DNA of 42,638 bases from JAXGPP01 sp964436865 (GCA_964436865.1 CAYTFK010000020.1:1-42638), one strand, 5' to 3'. Shown: positions 32,868-41,300, counted from the stretch's first letter. Made by a program: numbers and translations. The notes: generated by a model from the letters alone, not told the origin.

Positions 32868-34127
32868 TTGGCACAGCAAGACAAGATCTACGTCATCGGC
32901 ATCGGCGAGGATGGTCTGGCGGGGTTGACGGACGGGGCCCGCAGGCTGGTTGAGGAAGCCCAACTGCTCGTGGGTGAGCCCCATGTGTTGCGGCTTGTCG
33001 GTCCCTCGAAGGCCGAGCAAGTCGCTGTGGGCAGCAGTCTCGACGAGGCCGTCGAGCGCGTCAACGCCGCTGGGTCGCGGAGGACCGTGGTGCTGGCCGG
33101 GGGTGACCCGCTCTTTTACGGCGTGGCGCGCTATCTTTGTGACCGCCTGGGCAAGGAGCGGTTCGAGGTCATTCCGCACGTCAGCAGCATGCAACTAGCT
33201 TTCGCCCGAGTGAAAGAGAGTTGGGAAGAGGCATTTCTCACGAACCTCGCCCGGCACGATGCCGCCCAGGTGTTGGAACAGATTCGTGGTGCGGAGAAGG
33301 TCGGCCTGTTCACCAGCGAGGCGAACACGCCGGCCGCCGTCGCCCGATCGCTGCTCGACGCCGGAATCGACTACTTCACCTGCTACGTGTGCGAGAACCT
33401 TGGTTCGCCCGACGAACGGGTGACGCAAGGGGAACTGGCGGAGATCGCCGAGAGCGAGTTCGCCCCACTCAACGTGATGATCCTTGTCCGCAAGCCCCAC
33501 GTGCCCGATCGGGCCCGCGACGCGATCGGCAAGCGGCTGTTCGGCAATCCGGACGAGATGTTCCTGCAGTCGAAGCCGAAACGCGGCTTGCTGACACCGG
33601 CGGAAATCCGCGCCGTGGCGCTGGCGGAGATGGATCTCGGACCGGCGAGCGTGGTTTGGGATATCGGAGCCGGCAGCGGTTCGGTGGCGGTCGAGGCGGC
33701 GCAGATTGCCGCGCAAGGGACCGTGTACGCCATCGAGATGGATCCCGAGGACCATCAACTGATCATCAGCAATGCGCAGCGGTTCGGCGTCAATAACCTC
33801 GTCCCCATTCTGGGGCGGGCGCCGGAAGCCTGGCAGGAACTGCCCGATCCCGACGCTGCGTTCGTCGGCGGCAGCGGCCGAGGCATCAGCCGGCTGGTGG
33901 ATGCGGCATTCGACCGCCTGAAGGTCGGGGGGCGCCTGGTGGCCACGATGGGGAGCATCGACAACCTGGCCGAAGTCCATGTACTGCTGCGCCGCCGCGG
34001 CGCCGAGGTGAAGGTCTGGATGATGAACCTGGCCCGCGGCAACTACCAGCTTGAACGGGTTCGCTTCGAGTCGCTCAATCCGACGTTCCTTGTCGCTGTG
34101 GTGAAAGGCCAGCCGCAGGCCGGGTAG
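32868..34127 (+). CDS. cobL: precorrin-6Y C5,15-methyltransferase (decarboxylating), CobL/CbiET type
   Basis: This 419-residue protein fuses two methyltransferases of cobalamin synthesis. Residues 1-200 are the CbiE-like tetrapyrrole methylase: VIGIGEDGLAGLTDGARR, the GGDPLFYGVARYL P-loop-like motif and HVSSMQLAFAR. Residues 210-419 are the CbiT-like SAM methyltransferase: LLTPAEIRAVAL, DIGAGSGSVAVEAAQ, VYAIEMDPE and an FVGGSGRG segment. Together they methylate C5 and C15 and decarboxylate the C12 acetate. The start is a TTG at 32868-32870 with GGAAGGA 8 nt upstream. No other cobalamin gene lies in the window. The next gene starts 28 nt downstream and may be co-transcribed, but they are functionally unrelated. 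Confidence 0.93.
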   Translation: MAQQDKIYVIGIGEDGLAGLTDGARRLVEEAQLLVGEPHVLRLVGPSKAEQVAVGSSLDEAVERVNAAGSRRTVVLAGGDPLFYGVARYLCDRLGKERFEVIPHVSSMQLAFARVKESWEEAFLTNLARHDAAQVLEQIRGAEKVGLFTSEANTPAAVARSLLDAGIDYFTCYVCENLGSPDERVTQGELAEIAESEFAPLNVMILVRKPHVPDRARDAIGKRLFGNPDEMFLQSKPKRGLLTPAEIRAVALAEMDLGPASVVWDIGAGSGSVAVEAAQIAAQGTVYAIEMDPEDHQLIISNAQRFGVNNLVPILGRAPEAWQELPDPDAAFVGGSGRGISRLVDAAFDRLKVGGRLVATMGSIDNLAEVHVLLRRRGAEVKVWMMNLARGNYQLERVRFESLNPTFLVAVVKGQPQAG

Positions 34128-34155
34128 CACGATCATTGGCCGATGAAGGCGCACC

Positions 34156-34908
34156 TTGACTGAGCCCATTCCAGAGGATGGCCCGCGGTTGGATGTTGTC
34201 GCCGTCGGAGCGCATCCGGACGATGTGGAAATCGGTTGCGGCGGCACGCTCGCTCGGCTGGCCGAGCAGGGCTACCGCGTCGGGATTGTCGATCTGACCG
34301 ACGGCGAGCCAACGCCGTTCTCGCCCGGTCCGGAAGTCCGCCTGGCCGAGGCGCGCCGCGCCGCCGAGATTCTTGGCGTCGAAGTCCGCGTGACGCTGGA
34401 GATGTCCAATCGCCGGCTGTTCGACAGCTTCGAGGCCCGCGTGGAACTGGCGAAACAGTTCCGGCGATTCCGTCCGCGGCTGGTACTGGGAATCGGCGAT
34501 CGCACGCCGATGGCCTCTCCTGATCACTACCAGGCGATGCTGATCACCGAAGCGGCCGTGTTCTATTCGAAGCTGACCAAGTGGGACGACCACTTCGGCC
34601 GGCTACCCGCCCACGCGATCCCCGCCTGCATGCACTACTTCCTCGCCTTCCGCACGCTCTCGGCGCAGCATACCGGCGGGATCGTGGTCGACATCAGTAG
34701 CACGCTGGAGAAGAAGCTTGAGGCGGTGGCCTGTTTCGAGAGCCAGTTCCCTCCGGAAAAAGCCTACATGGCCGAGCGCATCCGCGTGTTCAGCCAGCAG
34801 CAGGGAATGGCCGCCGGGTTCCAGGCCGGCGAAGTCCTCGCCAGCCCGCTGGCGCTCGGCACTCGAGACCTGATGTCGTTTCTGTTCGGTCCTCCGGCGT
34901 CCCCATGA
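34156..34908 (+). CDS. PIG-L/LmbE-type deacetylase (BshB1-like)
   Basis: This 250-residue protein has the LmbE fold. The zinc motif AHPDDVEIGCGGT (about residue 20) contains the His, Asp and Asp of the family. DLTDGEPTP, and a later SPDHYQAM with the third ligand His, also match. It closely resembles BshB1, the N-acetylglucosaminyl-L-malate deacetylase of bacillithiol synthesis, but the substrate here is unproven because no other bsh gene is present. The start appears to be a TTG at 34156-34158, 28 nt after cobL. Its stop overlaps the MarC start by ATGA (34905-34908), implying coupled translation. Confidence 0.87.
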   Translation: MTEPIPEDGPRLDVVAVGAHPDDVEIGCGGTLARLAEQGYRVGIVDLTDGEPTPFSPGPEVRLAEARRAAEILGVEVRVTLEMSNRRLFDSFEARVELAKQFRRFRPRLVLGIGDRTPMASPDHYQAMLITEAAVFYSKLTKWDDHFGRLPAHAIPACMHYFLAFRTLSAQHTGGIVVDISSTLEKKLEAVACFESQFPPEKAYMAERIRVFSQQQGMAAGFQAGEVLASPLALGTRDLMSFLFGPPASP

Positions 34909-35501
34909 CGATCGTTTCCGCGACGGTGATGTTGTTTCTGGTGTTGGACCCCGTCGGGAACATCCCGGTGTTCATCAGCGTGTTGTCGGGAATTGAGCCG
35001 CGGCGTGCGCGGGTGATTCTCATCCGCGAACTATTGATCGCGCTGGGCATTCTCGTGGCGTTCCTGTTTGCCGGCGAGTACCTGTTGAAATGGCTGCATG
35101 TCTCCGAGCCGGCCTTGAGCATCTCGGGGGGTGTGATTCTCTTTCTGATCGCGCTGAAGATGATCTTTGCCAACGTGGGCGACATCTTCGGTCCCTTGCC
35201 GGAGGACGAGCCGTTTGTCGTACCGCTGGCCACGCCGCTCATCGCCGGCCCGTCGGCCCTGGCGGCAGTGTTGTTGCTGATGGCGCGGCAGCCGGACCGG
35301 TGGCCTCACTGGCTGGCCGCCATCCTCTGCGCCTGGCTGGCATCGGGAGCTGTGCTACTGTTGGCGGGGCAGGTGGGGCATCTGCTAGGAACGCGCGGCA
35401 TCACCGCCGTGCAGCGGCTGATGGGAATGCTGCTGACGACCATCGCCGTGCAGATGTCGCTCAACGGAATCCAGCGGTTCTTCTTCGAGTTGCCGGCCTG
35501 A
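34905..35501 (+). CDS. MarC family membrane protein
   Basis: This 198-residue protein has six membrane helices and the MarC/UPF0056 pattern: an N-terminal FLVLDPVGNIPVFISVL, a GVILFLIALKMIF helix, the P-L-A-T-P-L-I-A-G-P-S motif in the middle, and RLMGMLLTTIAVQMSLNGIQ at the end. MarC proteins were once linked to multiple antibiotic resistance, which was later not supported; their true role is uncertain. The ATG overlaps the upstream deacetylase stop as ATGA. It converges with the C45 peptidase gene, leaving only 22 nt between them. Confidence 0.92.
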   Translation: MTIVSATVMLFLVLDPVGNIPVFISVLSGIEPRRARVILIRELLIALGILVAFLFAGEYLLKWLHVSEPALSISGGVILFLIALKMIFANVGDIFGPLPEDEPFVVPLATPLIAGPSALAAVLLLMARQPDRWPHWLAAILCAWLASGAVLLLAGQVGHLLGTRGITAVQRLMGMLLTTIAVQMSLNGIQRFFFELPA

Positions 35502-35523
35502 ACGGTCCGCAATTGCCGTGCGG

Positions 35524-36726
35524 CTACTGGCCTGCGGCCAGGGGTTCGGCGTCGGACTGCCGGTAGAGGCGGATCAACTCCGCGAGATTCAGGTGCACGT
35601 AGGGTTCGTCGCAAGCCACCGAGTGCTTGCCGGCGTCGGCCACCCACATGTCCAGCGTCTCTGGCAGCATGACCGCATCATGGAGATTCGACTCCATGGC
35701 CACCGGCCGCTTGATGATCTCGATCATCGTGGGGACGTCGATCTTGCCGTAATGCTGCAGCAGGCGCTCGCTGAGCGATTCGGCGCGGCCGGGGCCGGAA
35801 ATGAGCACGGTATCTTCCGGCACACGCGGCAGCCGCTCGTGCTGCGCGCCGGCCTCAAGCACAACCATTTCGCGCGCGGTGGCGTGCACACCGGCGATGT
35901 TCCGCGACTTGTCGCTGAGCACGTAGTAATACTCGCAGGTCCGCGGGGTATTGCGGAGGATCTCCAGGCCTTCCTCGACGGTTGCAGCCCGCTCCATGAT
36001 GTCGCGGAGCAGGAGGCTCATCGGCATGCCGTCCCAGTCGCCTTCGCCGCGGCCGCCCATCTCGCCGATGGCCAGCCCCTTCTCGTTCATCGCCGTGACG
36101 GTACCCACAAACCCGGCATAGCCCAGGCTCATCCAGGCGTGATGCCCGTCGGGCAGGAAGACCGTCACGGTGGCCGATTGCTGGAGGTTGATGTCGCGCA
36201 TGTAGTCGAGCACACGGGCGTGAATCACGCGGCCGTCGGCGGTCGCCTTGCCGCGCACGGCAACGCCGCTGCAGTGGAACCGTTCGGGAAACAGATTGGC
36301 GTAGCGGCCGTCGCGCTGGCTGACACCGGCCGCCTCGGAGAGGGCGTCGCACTCGGCGACAAACCGAGCCGGAACGTGCGGCCCGGCACGGCGTTCAATT
36401 TCCGCCATGCGATCGAAGAACCAGATGCCCGATTCGACGCTGTCGGCGGCGCCCACCATGTACACTACCCGTTCGGTCAGCTTGCGAATCTTCTCGGCCA
36501 GCAGCCGGCCGTGGGCAGCGCCCATCTGTTCGGGTGTGCCGGAGACGATGAGGATTGTCTTGCCTTGCGATTGGTAGAGCGCGCCGTGTCCGGCGGCATC
36601 ACGCTTGACGAGCTTGATCGGTGCGGGGGCCTCCGCCCAGGCGGCATGGGCGAGCGCAAAGCTTATGACAATCGCTACCGCCACGGCGCCGCGGCGGAGG
36701 GCCGTGATGTACGCGGACGAATTCAT
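35524..36726 (-). CDS. secreted C45 family peptidase/acyltransferase-like Ntn hydrolase
   Basis: This 400-residue protein has a Sec signal (residues about 1-31, cleavage after AWA). The mature part belongs to the C45/acyl-CoA:6-aminopenicillanate acyltransferase-like Ntn hydrolase group: EQMGAAHGRLL near its start, and an FHCSGVAVRG segment in which Cys is the predicted nucleophile after cleavage. VIHARVLDYMRDI and the GYAGFVGTVTAMNEKGLAIGE stretch match the family. These enzymes hydrolyse amide bonds or transfer acyl groups. The start ATG at 36724-36726 overlaps the upstream hydrolase stop as ATGA, with GGAG 9 nt upstream. The open frame reaching 37191 runs through the upstream gene and is not the start. 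Confidence 0.87.
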   Translation of the reverse strand: MNSSAYITALRRGAVAVAIVISFALAHAAWAEAPAPIKLVKRDAAGHGALYQSQGKTILIVSGTPEQMGAAHGRLLAEKIRKLTERVVYMVGAADSVESGIWFFDRMAEIERRAGPHVPARFVAECDALSEAAGVSQRDGRYANLFPERFHCSGVAVRGKATADGRVIHARVLDYMRDINLQQSATVTVFLPDGHHAWMSLGYAGFVGTVTAMNEKGLAIGEMGGRGEGDWDGMPMSLLLRDIMERAATVEEGLEILRNTPRTCEYYYVLSDKSRNIAGVHATAREMVVLEAGAQHERLPRVPEDTVLISGPGRAESLSERLLQHYGKIDVPTMIEIIKRPVAMESNLHDAVMLPETLDMWVADAGKHSVACDEPYVHLNLAELIRLYRQSDAEPLAAGQ

Positions 36727-38474
36727 TCGGTGTTCTCCATGGCAAAGTTGAATAGCGCGGCGAACATGCGGTAGACGTCTTCCCGGCCGACTTCCTGCAC
36801 GGCCGCGTCGCCGGGGGGCTGGAACAGCGCATCGTGCGCGACGGCGGCAGTCCGCCAGACGCGGAAGGTGAGCGTGCCTTTCACCCCCTCGATATCGAAG
36901 GCGAGCTGGTCGGGTGTCTCGCCATCGTCGCGGAGGGTCAACCGCAGGGCGCCCTCCACCCGTTCGCGCGAGGCGACCTTCACCGCCTTGCGTCCGTCGG
37001 CGCCGGTGTCGTCGCTGACGCTGACGAGTTGTTCCAGCACGTGGGGCGCCAGCGCGATTCCGGCCGCGGCGCCGGCCACGACGCGAAGCTTGACGGCGTA
37101 TTTCGGATCGGCGAAGGTGAGCGGGTCGAGGGCCGGGCCGGCCGCTTCCCGGCTGCCGATGAACAACTGCTTCTTGCCCGAGAGCATCCAAGGGTGGTCG
37201 TTCTGGCCGACGGCGACGTCGCCCACTTTGGGCACGGCGGCCTCGAGTTTGAATTTCCAGTGCGGGCCGTGGACGTACTGGAGGCGGCCGCGAACCTCCT
37301 CTTTGCCCTTGATGGTTGCCGCGACTTCAATGTCGGCAATGTGGCATTGCCCTTCAGGAGGCTCGGAGAGGAATTGCGCCAGTTGGCGAACCAGGCCGAC
37401 GACGATCTCTGAAGGCGTCCGTTCGACGGCGGCAGGCGGTTCGGTTCTCAGGCTTGGTGCGAGGTCCTGGGCGAAGAACTCGGTAGTGGTGTGCATGATC
37501 GACGGCAACTCGGCCATCGCCGTGTAGTGGCCGAGGCCTTCGAGCCACACCACGCGGTCCGCAATTCCCAGGGCTGCGGCGAGTTTCTTCGTCGATTCCG
37601 GAGGAACCGTGGTATCGTCGGCGGCATTGACCATGAGTACGAACCCGGCCTGGGCCCGCTCGCGGAGCTTGGGAGCGTGAGTCAGGGGATCGACGGCCTG
37701 GAGGATCGCTTCGACTTTTTTCCGGCGATCGACAGGCAGGGCCTTAATCGTCTGGCTCAATTCGCGCGTTTCACGGGCGTAGTGGATGAGGTGGTCGAGG
37801 TCGCCGCCGGCGAGGATCAGGGCGGCGCGATGCATCCGGGGGTCGTCTCCCGCGGCGGCCGCGGCGGTGATCCCGCCAAGACTGATGCCGGTGATTCCGA
37901 TCAGTTTCGGATCGACTTCCGGGCGCGAGGCGAGCAGGTCGAATGTCCGTTTGATGTCGTGGCCGGCCTGCTCCATGGCGCTGACGAACAGTTCGGGATC
38001 GGCCGCCATCGCTTCCGGCCCTTCCGGCAGGCCCCGCTCGCCGTAGTAGGGCAGCTTGAACATGATCGCGGGGATGCCGTGCGAAGCGAGCACCGAGCAG
38101 GTGAGTTGGGTGAGGGCGAAGCTGCCGTCGAGAATGTGCAGGCAGATGACCGCGGGACGCTGGGGGTCGTCGGGCCGCACGCCCGACGGGATGTAGTACT
38201 CGGCCGGCACGGTGTTATTCTGCGGCAGGTCAGTCGTGACCGGCGAGGGATAGGTGAGGTTCAACACGCGGAAGCCATTCTTCTTGACTTCCGAGAGAAT
38301 GCGGTATTCGAACGGTTTGCCGTCGTAGGTATCGGTGACGGAGATGACCTGGGCGCCGTCGGCCGGTGGTTGGCTTTGCTCGGCGGCAGAGGCGGCGTGG
38401 CCGGAGACAACCAGGGCTGCCGCTATCATTCCCAGTGCCGCGAGGGTCGTTTTCCGAAGCGACCGTAGATTCAT
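36723..38474 (-). CDS. secreted alpha/beta hydrolase (dienelactone hydrolase-like)
   Basis: This 583-residue protein has a signal peptide (cleavage near residue 30, after ASA). Residues about 45-345 form an alpha/beta hydrolase: VICLHILDGSF holds the oxyanion strand, GITGISLGGI is the nucleophile elbow with Ser, NAADDTTVPP the acid, and GLGHY the likely His. The remaining 240 residues look like a separate beta-rich domain of unknown type. It may hydrolyse an ester or acyl group outside the cytoplasm. The frame runs to 38513, but the ATG at 38472-38474 begins the signal peptide and has GAGG 10 nt upstream. A good TATAAT promoter lies 81 nt upstream. The next gene (C45 peptidase) is coupled through ATGA. 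Confidence 0.85.
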   Translation of the reverse strand: MNLRSLRKTTLAALGMIAAALVVSGHAASAAEQSQPPADGAQVISVTDTYDGKPFEYRILSEVKKNGFRVLNLTYPSPVTTDLPQNNTVPAEYYIPSGVRPDDPQRPAVICLHILDGSFALTQLTCSVLASHGIPAIMFKLPYYGERGLPEGPEAMAADPELFVSAMEQAGHDIKRTFDLLASRPEVDPKLIGITGISLGGITAAAAAGDDPRMHRAALILAGGDLDHLIHYARETRELSQTIKALPVDRRKKVEAILQAVDPLTHAPKLRERAQAGFVLMVNAADDTTVPPESTKKLAAALGIADRVVWLEGLGHYTAMAELPSIMHTTTEFFAQDLAPSLRTEPPAAVERTPSEIVVGLVRQLAQFLSEPPEGQCHIADIEVAATIKGKEEVRGRLQYVHGPHWKFKLEAAVPKVGDVAVGQNDHPWMLSGKKQLFIGSREAAGPALDPLTFADPKYAVKLRVVAGAAAGIALAPHVLEQLVSVSDDTGADGRKAVKVASRERVEGALRLTLRDDGETPDQLAFDIEGVKGTLTFRVWRTAAVAHDALFQPPGDAAVQEVGREDVYRMFAALFNFAMENTE

Positions 38475-38554
38475 GCCAATGGCCTCGCAGATCGAATCTG
38501 TTGGTAATTGCATTGAAAACGAACGTTCAAACGGCAGTTCACGCCGCGTAGGGC

Positions 38555-38583
38555 ATTATATGGCCCACCCGAATTGGTGCAAA
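38555..38583 (-). promoter_or_regulatory. probable sigma-70 promoter of the alpha/beta hydrolase gene
   Basis: On the minus strand a perfect TATAAT lies at 38560-38555. It is preceded, with a 17-nt spacer, by TTTGCA at 38583-38578, which matches the -35 consensus at four of six positions. It is 81 nt upstream of the hydrolase start, consistent with a separate transcript for the hydrolase and C45 pair. Confidence 0.5.
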
Positions 38584-38640
38584 CACCGATTGGGAAGGCA
38601 ATTGCGTCCGCGGCAGGCGGGGTTGGCAGGGGTAAGGCTA

Positions 38641-38659
38641 CTCGGGCAGGGTGCCCGAG
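38641..38659 (-). terminator. hairpin after the Gfo/Idh/MocA gene
   Basis: CTCGGGCA-ggg-TGCCCGAG is a perfect 8-bp stem with a 3-nt loop, 11 nt beyond the stop of the minus-strand oxidoreductase. No long T-run follows. Confidence 0.5.
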
Positions 38660-38669
38660 GCACGCAGTG

Positions 38670-39959
38670 CTATGCTGGCGCAGCCCAATGGCCGGGCCGG
38701 TATTCGCGCCGGGTGAGGGCGTTGGCCTCGTCGTCGCCGGCGATTTGTTCGGCGGCGGGGTCGAAGTCGAGGCCGCGGCCGAGGCGGGCGACGATGTTGC
38801 CCAGGTGGACCACCGTGGCGGCGCGGTGGCCAATTTCGATGTCGGCATTGAGCGGTTGGTTCGACCGGATGGCGTCGATGAAGTTCCGCTGATGCTCGCG
38901 GGAAGGCATATCGAACTTGCGCTCCTTGAGGAGCTTGTTGCCTTCGCCGAACACCTGGTAGCCGTCTTTCTTGCCGGCGAGCATGACGCCCTTGGTGCCA
39001 TAGAAGACGTTGCCGTTTTCGATGCCCTCCTGGCGATAGGCCGACCAGATTCGCTGCTCGAAGACCAGCATCCGCTTGCTGCCGAACCGGCCATCGCCGG
39101 GGAACTCGCAGGCGATGTACTGGGTATCGGGGAACTGTTGATCGTCGTCGAAGTAGAGCTTTGTGCCGCAGCCGGTGACGCGGGACGGATGGGTCTCGAC
39201 TCCCAGGCCCCACAGGCCGACGTCGATGTCGTGGACGCCGTCGTTGCCCATGTCGCCGGTGCCGAAGGCGTACCACCAGTGCCAGAAGTAGGGCAGGTAG
39301 TTGGAACGGTAAGGAACCTTGGGAGCGGGGCCGAGCCACATGTCGAAGTCGAGGTGCTCGGGCGGATCGCACTCCTGGCCGTGGCCGATGTTGCTGCGGC
39401 GCTGGCTGTTGATCACCTTGGCCACGAGCACGTCGCCGATGACCCCTTCGCGGAGCATCTGGACCGCTTCGGCCATACCCTCGCTGGAGCGGGTTTGCGT
39501 GCCAACCTGCATAACGCGGTTGTGCTTGCGAGCCGCATCGATCATCAGGCGGCCTTCGCGGATGTTGTGGGAGCAAGGTTTTTCGACATAGACGTGCTTG
39601 CCGGCCTGGCAGGCAAGGATGGCCGCGGCGGCGTGCCAGTGGTCGGGCGTGGCGATGACGATCGCGTCGACCGCGTCGTCGTCGAGAATCCGCCGAAGGT
39701 CGGCCACGGCCTCGTCGGGTTTGATCTTCTCGCGCGCCAGGGCGAGCCGCTTCTGGTCGACATCGCAGAGGTACTTGATCCGCACGTCGTCGAACCCGTT
39801 GAAGACCTCGGCAAGGCCCAGGCCGCGGCTCAGGCCGACGACGCCGAGGTTCACCCGTTCGTTGGCCCCGTAGGCCTTCGATGCGGCGGAGGCGAGGCCC
39901 AGGCCGGCGATGGTCCACCCGGTAGTTTGGAGAAAGCTTCTTCGCGTGTGGCGAGGCAT
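38670..39959 (-). CDS. Tat-exported Gfo/Idh/MocA oxidoreductase
   Basis: This 429-residue protein starts with a Tat signal (TRRSFLQTTGWTIAGLGLA). The Rossmann domain has VNLGVVGLSRGLGLAEVF, IKYLCDVDQKRL, AIVIATPDHWHA and the canonical HVYVEKPCSHN (E-K-P present). The C-terminal domain has HLDFDMWLGPAPKVPY, WHWWYAFGTGDMGNDGVHD and the end helix of the family. It probably acts on a sugar-derived substrate in the periplasm, with bound NAD(P). The ATG has AGGAG about 7 nt upstream. Compared with the paralogue at 18653 it keeps the standard Glu. The upstream region (39960-41075) is gene-free. Confidence 0.92.
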   Translation of the reverse strand: MPRHTRRSFLQTTGWTIAGLGLASAASKAYGANERVNLGVVGLSRGLGLAEVFNGFDDVRIKYLCDVDQKRLALAREKIKPDEAVADLRRILDDDAVDAIVIATPDHWHAAAAILACQAGKHVYVEKPCSHNIREGRLMIDAARKHNRVMQVGTQTRSSEGMAEAVQMLREGVIGDVLVAKVINSQRRSNIGHGQECDPPEHLDFDMWLGPAPKVPYRSNYLPYFWHWWYAFGTGDMGNDGVHDIDVGLWGLGVETHPSRVTGCGTKLYFDDDQQFPDTQYIACEFPGDGRFGSKRMLVFEQRIWSAYRQEGIENGNVFYGTKGVMLAGKKDGYQVFGEGNKLLKERKFDMPSREHQRNFIDAIRSNQPLNADIEIGHRAATVVHLGNIVARLGRGLDFDPAAEQIAGDDEANALTRREYRPGHWAAPA

Positions 39960-40108
39960 GGGCAGGCTCCTGTTCGAGGTTCAGGCAAGAGAAGGGCCGC
40001 GGGGTTTGTGGTCGGATCGATCGCTTTTCAGTACGTCAGACGAAGGGCATCGTGTGCGACGGCGCGGCGGCTGTCAAGGAGGCGGAGCGGTCGGTTAATC
40101 GGGCTGAT

Positions 40109-40224
40109 GCGCAACAATAAACGCAGTGTTTCGTCTCGTGCGTCGCGGCAAGTGCAAGGGAGGAAGGCGGTTCGCACTGAGCGGGTTGACGCAATTTTGT
40201 GCGTACTGTGAGGTAGGTGTTGCA
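40109..40224. repeat. structured repeat, copy A core
   Basis: This 116-nt core begins GCGCAACAATAAACGCAGTG and ends GTGTTGCA, ends that are partly complementary. It shares with copy B the blocks TGCGTCGC, GGCAAGTGCAAGGGAG and GAGGTA-GTGTTGCA. Similarity continues more weakly on the right side. Confidence 0.6.
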
Positions 40225-40310
40225 GTTGGCGCTCGGCACCACGCATCGCGGGGACTGCGCGGATGAAGCGTGTGTCGCGCGAGTCTGCATTGCGCCAGCG
40301 GGGCTTTGTG

Positions 40311-40352
40311 GCATCGAAGCGAAACGCCCTTTGGGGTGTTTCGTTTGGATGC
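40311..40352. repeat. long imperfect hairpin in copy A unit
   Basis: GCATCgAAGCGAAACGCCC pairs with GGGGTGTTTCGTTTgGATGC across a short T-rich loop. The stem is about 19-20 bp with one mismatch and a few G-T pairs. It could be a transcription terminator, a processing site, or a core of a structured RNA. Confidence 0.55.
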
Positions 40353-40595
40353 GTCGCGGGGCTCGGTGATAAGTGCAGTGCAGGCAGGGTTTTCTGTCCA
40401 GGCGGCTCGGCGCAAGTGAATCCACCCTTTTGGCTTCAGTGTTGAAGTCCGTAGAGGGGCAGGGGGCTGGCGATGAGAAACAGGCGGGCGGGTCGGTCGG
40501 CCGCCATTCGGGACGGGAGTCGATGTAGCCCAGGGCGATTTGCCGGGGCGGCACGGACGGAGCATGTGACGCGGATGGTACATTGTTGCATCGAG

Positions 40596-40721
40596 GCGCA
40601 ACAGTAAACGCAATGCATCGCCTGGTGCGTCGCGCCCGCTCGCGGCAAGTGCAAGGGAGAAAGGAATTTCGAGCCGAACGAACGAGCGCAACTTCGTACG
40701 CCCTGCGAGGTACGTGTTGCA
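40596..40721. repeat. structured repeat, copy B core
   Basis: This 126-nt core begins GCGCAACAGTAAACGCAATG and ends GTGTTGCA. It differs from copy A by a 9-10 nt insertion before GGCAAGTGCAAGGGAG. It starts 487 nt after copy A. The flank GCGATGCGGGGAC also recurs, and the region about 150-300 nt further on has short blocks in common with the copy A flank (TTTGGATG, GTTTTC), so the duplicated unit is larger than the core. Confidence 0.6.
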
Positions 40722-41075
40722 CATCGCGCGTTGCCGGCGGCTGAGGCGAGCAAGCGGCGATGCGGGGACGGACTGCAAATTGAGACTCATTGCACGGTAT
40801 CTCGTTGTTTGGATGGAACGTATTGGAGGGCGTGGCGGCGGCGCGGTGAGCCACCGCACCGGCCAGCGGGTGTTTTCCGGAACGCCGAACACTCCAAACC
40901 ACTGCGGTCTGGAGTTGTGGTCAACTGTACATCATCGCTGGCTCAAATCGCAAGCGCAAATCTAGGGGGGGACGAGCGGATTTTTTGCGCGGCTGGGGGG
41001 AGTCGGGTAGCGGTTGAAGGAATTCGCCGCGCGGTGAGGCCACCCGGGGAAAAATCCGCGAGAGCACGGTAGACG

Positions 41076-41228
41076 TTATCGCTTCACCGCCCGAGTGGCG
41101 ATGAAAGTCGCCATGTAGTCCGATAGCCGATCCTCTGCCCCGCAGCGGTCTTCATAGAAACCCGTCAAGACAAAGCCCGCTTCAAGTTGGCCGCCGATCT
41201 GGTCTTCGAGCGTGTGACCAGGGAACGT
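41076..41228 (-). pseudogene. C-terminal fragment of a class I SAM-dependent methyltransferase
   Basis: A 50-codon frame between an in-frame TGA (41229-41231) and a TAA (41076-41078) reads HTLEDQIGGQLEAGFVLTGF, then YEDRCGAEDRLSDYM and ends ATFIATRAVKR. This is the typical end of class I methyltransferases of the BioC/UbiE-like type. The SAM-binding N-terminal part is missing. It is about 70 nt from the MITE-like copy at 41301, so the gene may have been cut by rearrangement or insertion there. It has no start codon of its own. Confidence 0.65.
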
Positions 41229-41300
41229 TCATAGCGTCCTGAATCCCTCCTCGCGACGGCAGATGGCTGGTCCCTATGGAAGGCCGCCCTCGGCCAGACA

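Larger units (their letters stand above)
39960..41075. other. gene-free, structured repeat region
   Basis: Two overlapping minus-strand frames are open for 265 and 288 codons, but in two different phases across the same DNA. They have no family, no signal and unusual composition, so they are unlikely to be genes. The region holds two diverged copies of a roughly 490-bp unit, a long imperfect hairpin at 40311-40352 and a shorter hairpin with CTCCA/TGGAG arms at about 40890-40912. The promoter for the oxidoreductase at 39959 must also lie at its left end. Confidence 0.45.

Noticed and set aside
36727..37191. Upstream start of the C45 peptidase gene
   Set aside because: The extra frame runs inside the alpha/beta hydrolase gene; a signal peptide and a GGAG at 9 nt mark the ATG at 36726.
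38574..40211. A 545-codon open frame on the plus strand
   Set aside because: Antisense to the Gfo/Idh/MocA gene, which has Tat signal and ribosome-binding site.
40109..40721. Integron attC-like sites
   Set aside because: The outer ends are complementary but do not fit the RYYYAAC and GTTRRRY core-site consensus; no integrase is present.
40036..40902. Overlapping open frames of 288 and 265 codons on the minus strand
   Set aside because: Two phases are open over the same repeats with no signal or domain; a few shared peptide blocks (CNTYL-RTKLR, SLALAA) only reflect the DNA duplication. Low stop density explains them.
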